Below are positions 1 through 4,802 of a stretch of 6,625 nucleotides of DNA, piece by piece. The notes below the pieces were generated by a model, which worked only from the letters and a program-made list of their open reading frames with translations, made no database searches and was not told the DNA's origin. Position 1 is the stretch's first letter, and each line of letters opens with the position of its first letter. The translations under genes were made by a program, and so were the position numbers. Origin of the DNA: Kordiimonadaceae bacterium (lineage in GTDB: Bacteria; Pseudomonadota; Alphaproteobacteria; Sphingomonadales; Kordiimonadaceae); assembly GCA_016763495.1 (NCBI GenBank), contig JAESTR010000162.1, positions 1 through 6,625 of the forward strand. The letters are read 5' to 3'.

Positions 1-428
1 ACAGGCTGCGAGTCAGAGAATAAAACCTCTTTCACTGTTCCTGCTTTAGTCGAGGCGATGTTGTTCATTACTTTCATTGCTTCAATGATAAGCAGTGTGT
101 CGCCTACTTTCACCTTGTCACCAACTTTGATGAAAGCGTCAGAGTCAGGTGAGGGCGCGTCATAGGCTGTGCCAACCATTGGCGACGTAATGGCGCCAGG
201 ATGGTCAGCAAGGTTCGGTGCTGTCTCAACGTCTGCAGCCACTGGCGCTACTGGTGCGGCAAGCGGTGCGACTGGCGCTGGCAAAGCATATGCTGGAGCG
301 GCGGTAATTTCGCGTGCGACCCTAATACGGAAACTATCTTCTTCTACTTCAATTTCTGAAAGTGTGGATTTATCAAGAAGCTCAGCCAATTCGTGGATGA
401 GGTCTTTGTATTCTGTTAACTTCGACAT
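1..428 (-). CDS. accB: Biotin carboxyl carrier protein of acetyl-CoA carboxylase (partial, C-terminus cut by window edge)
   Basis: AccB carries biotin that is carboxylated by AccC and then hands CO2 to the AccAD transferase to make malonyl-CoA, the first committed step of cytosolic fatty acid synthesis. The visible 142 residues start [18 protein letters not shown], the usual N-terminal helical segment, followed by an Ala/Pro/Val-rich flexible linker (about residues 43-70) and the start of the biotinyl domain (TSPMVGTAY, about 81-89). The biotinylation motif EAMKVMN is complete; the lysine to be modified is residue 119 (codon at 72-74). The last part of the biotinyl domain lies beyond position 1. 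The ATG at 428-426 is preceded by an AGGA Shine-Dalgarno-like sequence. The gene starts 18 bases after aroQ stops, so the two are probably co-transcribed; accC is expected next, outside the window. Identification is secure from the motif and architecture. Confidence 0.97.
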   Translation of the reverse strand, partial: MSKLTEYKDLIHELAELLDKSTLSEIEVEEDSFRIRVAREITAAPAYALPAPVAPLAAPVAPVAADVETAPNLADHPGAITSPMVGTAYDAPSPDSDAFIKVGDKVKVGDTLLIIEAMKVMNNIASTKAGTVKEVLFSDSQP

Positions 429-446
429 GTAGGTCCTACCCTTAGA

Positions 447-917
447 TCAAGACTGGTGGCGCAGCATACCGACTAATGCGTCAATCGCAAGTATATAACC
501 GTGTGCGCCAAAGCCACATATTACGCCCGCAGCCACATCTGAAATATAAGAATGGTGGCGATATTCTTCTCTGGCGAAAACATTAGACAAATGAACTTCA
601 ATTACCGGTGTCTTTATGGCGGCGATAGCATCATGGATCGCTACAGAAGTGTGCGTGTAAGCAGCAGCATTGAGAATAATGCCTTGTGCAGAAGTGCCGC
701 CTTCCTGAATCCAGTCAACTAACGTGCCTTCAATATTTGTTTGGCGAAAATCAATCGAATAGCCTTGTTCTGTGGCATGAGCCGCACACGCATTTTCAAT
801 ATCTGAAAGCGTAGCGCTGCCATATGTCTCGGGTTCACGAGTCCCAAGTAAATTTAGATTGGGGCCATTTAGAACCAAAAGGGACTGTGGTGCTGTGTCA
901 TTCATCATTAAGCTCAT
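447..917 (-). CDS. aroQ: Type II 3-dehydroquinate dehydratase
   Basis: This cytosolic enzyme dehydrates 3-dehydroquinate to 3-dehydroshikimate, step three of the shikimate pathway to aromatic amino acids. With the start at 917 the protein has 156 residues, near the usual 145-150. Family signatures are all present: [20 protein letters not shown] (residues 14-33) with the flexible-loop Arg27 and catalytic Tyr32, FRQTNIEG (57-64), the substrate-binding NAAAYTHTS (83-91), and [17 protein letters not shown] (107-123) containing the catalytic His109. The frame is open back to an ATG at 968, but those extra residues do not resemble the family and a likely promoter lies within them, so a start among the ATGs at 917, 908 or 905 is preferred; none has a strong Shine-Dalgarno. 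The gene reads towards accB with an 18-base gap. Type II enzymes are unrelated in fold to AroD; the assignment is firm, only the exact start is uncertain. Confidence 0.95.
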   Translation of the reverse strand: MSLMMNDTAPQSLLVLNGPNLNLLGTREPETYGSATLSDIENACAAHATEQGYSIDFRQTNIEGTLVDWIQEGGTSAQGIILNAAAYTHTSVAIHDAIAAIKTPVIEVHLSNVFAREEYRHHSYISDVAAGVICGFGAHGYILAIDALVGMLRHQS

Positions 918-944
918 TTCTACACAAGATCGCTTGATGCCTCT

Positions 945-972
945 TGTATAATGCCATATGCATTGCATGCAA
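945..972 (-). promoter_or_regulatory. Candidate sigma-70-type promoter for aroQ-accB
   Basis: Read on the minus strand, TTGCAT (972-967) is followed after 16 bases by TATACA (950-945). The -35 matches consensus at four of six positions (TTGnnA counted loosely) and the -10 at four of six. Transcription would begin near 938, giving a leader of about 20 bases before the preferred aroQ ATG at 917. The TTGCAT is part of a perfect 10-base palindrome TTGCATGCAA (963-972). This is pattern matching only; no transcript data support it. Confidence 0.35.
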
Positions 973-1087
973 AGTGAGAAGGTTAAAATATTACGCTATT
1001 CTTATATGCAAGAAATTCGATATTCTGGTTACTTACCATCTACTTGACGCAAAAAGCCCAAAATTTGGGGCAAGAGGTAAAGATACT

Positions 1088-1291
1088 GTGGTTACTATTA
1101 CAGTGAACGGAGACACTAAAAGTATCGCCGCTGATACTAGCGTGTGGGGCTTTTTGTCTGGCTTAGGGCTCGACCCCAAAAAAGTTGCTGTTGAGCGTAA
1201 TCTCGTAATTGTGTCGAAATCCACCTTTAAAGAGGTGACGTTGGCCGATGGTGATGAACTGGAAATAGTACATTTTATTGGTGGAGGATAA
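1088..1291 (+). CDS. thiS: Sulfur carrier protein ThiS
   Basis: ThiS is a small ubiquitin-like protein whose C-terminal Gly is adenylylated and converted to a thiocarboxylate, delivering sulfur to ThiG for thiamine thiazole formation. The 67-residue product begins VVTITVNGD (GTG read as Met), has the beta-grasp pattern with VAVERNLVIV in the middle, and ends DGDELEIVHFIGGG, with the obligatory terminal Gly-Gly. The frame is open upstream to a TTG at 944, but that would add 48 unconserved residues and would run through the aroQ promoter region; the GTG at 1088 has an AGAGG Shine-Dalgarno (1073-1077) at a rather long 10-base spacing and gives the usual family length. An internal GTG at 1103 would remove part of the first beta strand and is less likely. 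The gene is followed six bases later by thiG, its direct partner. Identification is firm; start moderately firm. Confidence 0.93.
   Translation: MVTITVNGDTKSIAADTSVWGFLSGLGLDPKKVAVERNLVIVSKSTFKEVTLADGDELEIVHFIGGG
1283..1287 (+). promoter_or_regulatory. Ribosome binding site of thiG inside the thiS Gly codons
   Basis: A perfect GGAGG lies 10 bases before the thiG GTG at 1298. It is made by the last two glycine codons of thiS (GGT-GGA-GGA before TAA), so the same bases encode the functional Gly-Gly tail and recruit ribosomes for thiG. This supports the GTG start of thiG and suggests translational coupling. Confidence 0.75.
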
Positions 1292-1297
1292 CACCGC

Positions 1298-2092
1298 GTG
1301 GCTCATTCAAATGATTTAAGTGCAGATGACAGCTGGACACTGGCCGGACAAACCTACGGCTCACGGCTGATCGTTGGCACAGGCAAATACAAAGACTTTG
1401 AAGAAACTGCGGCGGCTGTTGCAGCCTCTGGGGCTGAGATCGTTACCGTGGCTGTGCGCCGTGTGAACGTGTCGGACCCAACGCAGCCGATGTTGGTCGA
1501 CCATCTGGACCCGAAAAAAATTACATATCTGCCAAATACAGCCGGTTGTTTTGATGCGCAGTCAGCGGTGCGCACGCTTCGGTTAGCCCGTGAGGCTGGT
1601 GGCTGGGACCTAGTGAAGCTTGAAGTGCTGGGTGACCAGAAAACACTGTATCCCAACATGGTGGAAACGTATGTGGCTGTTGAAGAATTAGTCAAAGAAG
1701 GCTTCAAAGTGATGGTTTATTGTAGCGATGACCCCATTGCAGCACGCCGCCTTGAAGATATGGGCTGTGTTGCTATCATGCCGCTTGGTGCGCCTATTGG
1801 TTCCGGCCTTGGCCTTCAAAATCCTGTACAAATTCGCTTGATGGTGGAGGAAATAACCGTGCCATTACTGGTTGATGCTGGTGTTGGTACGGCGTCGGAT
1901 GCCGCTGTTGCCATGGAACTTGGTTGTGACGGTGTGTTGATGAACACGGCCATTGCAGAAGCCAAACACCCTATAAAAATGGCGCGCGCTATGAAGCTCG
2001 CTGTGGAAAGCGGCAGACTTTCCTACCAAGCTGGCCGTATGCCTAAGAAAAGATATGCAGACCCAAGCTCACCGCTTGCTGGTTTGATCTAA
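1298..2092 (+). CDS. thiG: Thiazole synthase
   Basis: ThiG condenses 1-deoxy-D-xylulose 5-phosphate, dehydroglycine and sulfur from ThiS thiocarboxylate into the thiazole phosphate moiety of thiamine. The 264-residue product has the expected (beta/alpha)8 barrel sequence. Lys107 in LVKLEVLGD is the Schiff-base lysine, with Glu109 next to it; Asp193 in [13 protein letters not shown] matches the catalytic aspartate of characterised homologues. The phosphate-binding loops are [12 protein letters not shown] (162-173) and the region around [11 protein letters not shown]. The first 15 or so residues are a short unconserved extension before [17 protein letters not shown], as is common in this family. 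The start is GTG at 1298, six bases after the thiS stop. Neither thiF, thiO/thiH nor thiE is next to it: downstream is a gene-free stretch and a terminator, so the rest of the pathway must be elsewhere. Identification is secure. Confidence 0.97.
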   Translation: MAHSNDLSADDSWTLAGQTYGSRLIVGTGKYKDFEETAAAVAASGAEIVTVAVRRVNVSDPTQPMLVDHLDPKKITYLPNTAGCFDAQSAVRTLRLAREAGGWDLVKLEVLGDQKTLYPNMVETYVAVEELVKEGFKVMVYCSDDPIAARRLEDMGCVAIMPLGAPIGSGLGLQNPVQIRLMVEEITVPLLVDAGVGTASDAAVAMELGCDGVLMNTAIAEAKHPIKMARAMKLAVESGRLSYQAGRMPKKRYADPSSPLAGLI

Positions 2093-2345
2093 GTTTGAGA
2101 TATTAATTCTAAGCTTTTAAGAGCTTGTCACTAGCCGTTAGCGAAACAGGTGTTTACGCCACCTGATCGGTTAGTCCGTGATATGTTGAAGCAGAGTTGA
2201 GGATGTGCTGGTCAAGCAGGCACTTAATTATGGTGTTTGGCAAAGTAGTCTGGATACGCGAGAGTTTGTAGCTTTGCGTGCATTGCAGCATAGGTAAAGA
2301 GTGGCTTTGTATCTCGCGGACAGCGGGCTTTTGTTTGTACTGATC
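2093..2345. other. Intergenic stretch without a recognisable gene
   Basis: About 250 bases separate thiG from the terminator. Two small inverted repeats are visible: AAGCT/AGCTT (2111-2115 and 2122-2126) and CAGGTG/CACCTG with a seven-base loop (2147-2152 and 2160-2165); neither is followed by a T tract. A 30-codon frame from GTG 2205 to TAA 2297 reads VLVKQALNYGVWQSSLDTRE and on to LRALQHR, but it has no good Shine-Dalgarno and matches no family I know. It might be a gene remnant, a small RNA region or simply the long 3' end of the thiSG transcript. Nothing in it resembles tRNA, an insertion sequence end or a riboswitch. Confidence 0.5.
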
Positions 2346-2349
2346 TCAT

Positions 2350-2383
2350 AAAAAAAGGGCCGCTATCATAGCGGCCCTTTTTT
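2350..2383. terminator. Bidirectional intrinsic terminator between convergent thiG and the DsbA-like gene
   Basis: A perfect 9-base-pair stem GGGCCGCTA (2357-2365) / TAGCGGCCC (2369-2377) with a TCA loop is flanked by seven A on the left and six T on the right. It therefore works as a rho-independent terminator in both directions: for thiSG on the plus strand and for the M48/DsbA-like unit on the minus strand, whose stop is 18 bases away at 2401. Confidence 0.95.
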
Positions 2384-2400
2384 ATTGAAATGAATGCGCG

Positions 2401-3195
2401 TTACTTCTCTGCAGCTTTATTGCGGCGTGTTTTGGCAACAGCGCGCTTCACTGCGCCGTAACCTTCGGCCCCGAGTAAGATGGTTTTGCCAATGATGTAA
2501 CCCGGTGTGCCAGTGAAACCAATTGCGACGGCAATTTCACGACTATTGGTGATTTGTTTTTCTGTCAGCACAGCCACCATGTCGGCCTGTAATTTTTTAA
2601 TGTCTATGCCGACACTTTCAGCAATCTGGTAGGTGCGCTCAATGCTTTGCTGCCCGGGTGTCGTCATCATTGCTGTATGAAACTCAGCAAACTTGCCTTG
2701 TTTTACGGCAGCAATACCTGCTTGAGCAGATATCTGAGACACCGGCGGCTCGCCGGGGCGGTCTAGGATAGGGAAGTGGCGTGCAACCCAGCGAATGTTG
2801 CCGTCTTCTCTCACTAAGCGCATAACGTCTTTAAAGTGACGGCGGCAAACACCGCATTGATAATCAAAGAACTCTACGATAGTAACGTCGCCGTCAGGGT
2901 TGCCAAGAACGCCAGCGTTGCTGTTAGTCTCTAAGTAGTCACGGTAGTTTTCAGCGATGCCCAGCATTTGTACCCGTTGGTTATCGATGCGTCTGCGCTG
3001 TAATTCCTGAAATGCAAGTTCGAGTATTTCTGGGTTTTCGAGAAGATAGTCTTGAATCACCTGTTCGATTTTTGCGCGTTCTTCAGGTGCTACTTTGACG
3101 GTTTTATGGCCATCATCTTGTGCAAAGGCAGTCGCAGAGAAACTAGCGGCAAAAAGCCATAAGCTGAGTATTTTTTTCATCAAAATTAACTTCAT
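2401..3195 (-). CDS. Secreted DsbA-family thiol:disulfide oxidoreductase (Com1/ScsC-like)
   Basis: This is a periplasmic thioredoxin-fold protein that probably forms or shuffles disulfide bonds in exported proteins. The product has 264 residues from the ATG at 3195; a second in-frame ATG at 3180 would give a more typical signal peptide (MKKILSLWLFAASFSATAFA, then Gln-Asp) and may be the real start, neither having a strong Shine-Dalgarno. Signal cleavage is expected after AFA at residue 25. Residues 36-90 form a charged helical extension with YLLENPEILELAFQEL, like the N-terminal segment of ScsC-type proteins. The catalytic fold starts near VTIVEFFDYQ, with the redox motif CGVC at 114-117 and the cis-proline loop TGTPGYIIG (Pro231 preceded by Thr230). 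The active-site pair are the only cysteines in the protein. It follows the M48 protease gene by 57 bases on the same strand and is probably co-transcribed. Fold is certain; oxidase versus isomerase role and substrates are unknown. Confidence 0.9.
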   Translation of the reverse strand: MKLILMKKILSLWLFAASFSATAFAQDDGHKTVKVAPEERAKIEQVIQDYLLENPEILELAFQELQRRRIDNQRVQMLGIAENYRDYLETNSNAGVLGNPDGDVTIVEFFDYQCGVCRRHFKDVMRLVREDGNIRWVARHFPILDRPGEPPVSQISAQAGIAAVKQGKFAEFHTAMMTTPGQQSIERTYQIAESVGIDIKKLQADMVAVLTEKQITNSREIAVAIGFTGTPGYIIGKTILLGAEGYGAVKRAVAKTRRNKAAEK

Positions 3196-3252
3196 TTTAG
3201 AGCCCGGCGATTTGCGCCTGACTTTTTGTACCGTACATTCTTGTATATGGCG

Positions 3253-4662
3253 TTATTGGGCGTGAGTATTTGTTGAGGATTGGAAGGTAAACCCTGAAGC
3301 CTTGCGGCGGCGCTTGTTTCTCCGATTATAGCGGTCGACGGCGTCCTTGGAGACAAAGAATATATCTTGTGCCCTAAGCCATTCGGGGGTGCCTGTACTA
3401 AAGGAGTCCAGCGCACGCTTTGCATGCAGCATGGCTTGTGGCGGTACACCTGCAGAATAAAAGCGTTCAGCAGTAGCGAGGCTTGCTAAAGCATCTTTGC
3501 CGTTCCAGCTGTAGGCCTTAGCCAAGTTGAACCAAGCGAAGCTATTGTTTGTATCTTGCCGTGTCGCATTCTTTAAAATTGGTATTGCACGTTCCATCAT
3601 TGCTGGATCTTCAAGAGAAACCATTGCCTGGCCTAGTGCTGTGGCTATAAGGGGTTGCTCTGGTCCATATTTCACAGCGTCTTCAAATACAGGTAAGGAA
3701 GCCCGAACTTTTCCATTTTCAAAAAGGATCTGGCCTTTAATCTCGTGGAAATAGGCGTTTTCTGGCTCCATCGCGATCAGTGAATCTACTTCTGCAAGCG
3801 CCAAGTCCCACTCAAGTGCCTTATGGTAAGCATAAACACGCGCATACCGCGCTGCAGCACTTGTATCTGACACCGGAAACATTTTTAAGGTGCGGGACGG
3901 ATCGTATAAATAGCCAATAATTTTTGCTTTAAGACGCAGGAATATCTCATTCAGACGTGGGTTTGGTGGTGTTTTATAATGTTTACTTGTGAGCACGACC
4001 CCGTTCAGTGCCAAAATGCGTTGGCTGTTGAGAGGGTGTGAGCGGATGTACGGGTTTTGCCGAACTTGTGCGAGTATTTCCTGATATCTGATTTTCTCGA
4101 AAAACTCAATCAAGCCCACGCCGGAAATGCCGTTGTCCTCCAAATACGAAGCACCAGCTTGGTCTGCTGAGCTTTCTTGCACGCGCGTATATGCAAGGAC
4201 TTGCCCTAGGGCGACGCTTTGTCCCGCCATAAAGAGGCCTATGCCCGCGTCAGGGCTTCCCGCAAGAATAGCCGCAGCACCCAGCACCATAGACAAAATG
4301 CTGGTGTTACTAGCTATAGCACCTACATCGCTAAAGCGCGTTAAATGTCCGCCGGCGATATGGCCAGCTTCATGGGCGATAACACCCAGCAACTGATTTA
4401 CATTGTCAGATCGTATAATAATCCCGGAATTAATGAATATATTCTGCCCGCCAGACACAAAGGCATTTAGGGAGGTGTCAGCCAATAGAAACATTTTGAC
4501 ATCAACGGGGTTTAGGCCTGCAGATACAAAAAGTGGGTCTGAAATTTCATGGAAGAAGGCTTCGGTTTCGGCGTCGCGTAAAATTGATTGCGCGCGTGCC
4601 GCACCCGCCAGTGAAAAGGCAAGCAGTATAACGGAAACTATATGAAAACGGAATGTGTGCAC
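3253..4662 (-). CDS. Secreted M48-family zinc metalloprotease with TPR-like C-terminus (BepA/YfgC-like)
   Basis: BepA-type proteins are periplasmic proteases and chaperones that degrade or help mature outer-membrane beta-barrel proteins. From the GTG at 4662 the product has 469 residues; this start has a GGGAG Shine-Dalgarno (4669-4673) six bases ahead and immediately gives a signal peptide ending ARA-Q (residue 24). A TTG at 4713 in the same frame would add 17 polar residues before the signal and is disfavoured. The zinc motif HEAGH is at residues 97-101, with the third ligand Glu163 and Asp167 in ESSADQAG; SHPLNSQRI (208-216) matches the conserved histidine segment of the family. A hydrophobic stretch around 115-157 lies between the zinc ligands, as in homologues. 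Roughly residues 270-450 are helical repeats of TPR type (for example WDLALAEVDSLIAMEPENAY). The C-terminus ends in a basic RRNKRRRK tail. The mature protein contains no cysteine. Family is secure; the exact function is by analogy. Confidence 0.92.
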   Translation of the reverse strand: MHTFRFHIVSVILLAFSLAGAARAQSILRDAETEAFFHEISDPLFVSAGLNPVDVKMFLLADTSLNAFVSGGQNIFINSGIIIRSDNVNQLLGVIAHEAGHIAGGHLTRFSDVGAIASNTSILSMVLGAAAILAGSPDAGIGLFMAGQSVALGQVLAYTRVQESSADQAGASYLEDNGISGVGLIEFFEKIRYQEILAQVRQNPYIRSHPLNSQRILALNGVVLTSKHYKTPPNPRLNEIFLRLKAKIIGYLYDPSRTLKMFPVSDTSAAARYARVYAYHKALEWDLALAEVDSLIAMEPENAYFHEIKGQILFENGKVRASLPVFEDAVKYGPEQPLIATALGQAMVSLEDPAMMERAIPILKNATRQDTNNSFAWFNLAKAYSWNGKDALASLATAERFYSAGVPPQAMLHAKRALDSFSTGTPEWLRAQDIFFVSKDAVDRYNRRNKRRRKASGFTFQSSTNTHAQ

Positions 4663-4668
4663 TATATT

Positions 4669-4673
4669 CTCCC
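4669..4673 (-). promoter_or_regulatory. Ribosome binding site deciding the M48 protease start
   Basis: GGGAG on the minus strand lies six bases before the GTG at 4662. The longer alternative start at 4713 has no comparable sequence, and starting here puts the signal peptide at the very N-terminus. Confidence 0.75.
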
Positions 4674-4684
4674 AACAGATTGGC

Positions 4685-4713
4685 ACGCTAGCCTCATGGC
4701 CGTGAACGGTCAA
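4685..4713 (-). promoter_or_regulatory. Weak candidate promoter for the M48/DsbA-like unit
   Basis: On the minus strand TTGACC (4713-4708) matches the -35 consensus at five of six positions and is followed after 17 bases by TAGCGT (4690-4685), a poor -10. Alphaproteobacterial promoters often have weak -10 boxes, so this is plausible but only suggestive. The 140-base gap after rne would leave room for such an independent promoter. Confidence 0.25.
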
Positions 4714-4760
4714 TGAACATTGTCTAACAACTGTGTGAGTTTATGCGGTAATTGTGGGTA

Positions 4761-4793
4761 ACTGGTGGCAAAGGAATATCCCTTGCCACCAGT
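4761..4793. terminator. Stable hairpin just after rne, possible weak terminator or processing site
   Basis: An 11-base inverted repeat, ACTGGTGGCAA (4761-4771) and TTGCCACCAGT (4783-4793), can extend by two further G-C pairs around a mismatch towards the loop. It begins 10 bases after the rne stop on the minus strand. The bases after it on that strand (TACCCACAATT) are not a proper T tract, so it is a poor intrinsic terminator; it may instead protect the rne 3' end or attenuate read-through into the M48 gene. Confidence 0.5.
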
Positions 4794-4802
4794 GGTAATG
4801 TT

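Noticed and set aside
169..432. Plus-strand frame opposite accB
   Set aside because: Its Gly/Ala-rich product mirrors the accB Ala/Pro linker on the other strand, where the biotin motif proves the coding direction.
918..1087. TPP riboswitch before thiS
   Set aside because: The THI-box core sequences are not visible on the plus strand; only a loosely similar GTGAGAAGG occurs, without the partner block.
944..1087. N-terminal extension of ThiS from the TTG at 944
   Set aside because: The 48 added residues have no similarity to the family, and the TTG overlaps promoter-like elements; ThiS is normally 65-70 residues.
3192..3449. 85-codon minus-strand frame overlapping the end of the M48 gene
   Set aside because: It lies in another frame of the protease coding region, with no recognisable motif or ribosome binding site.
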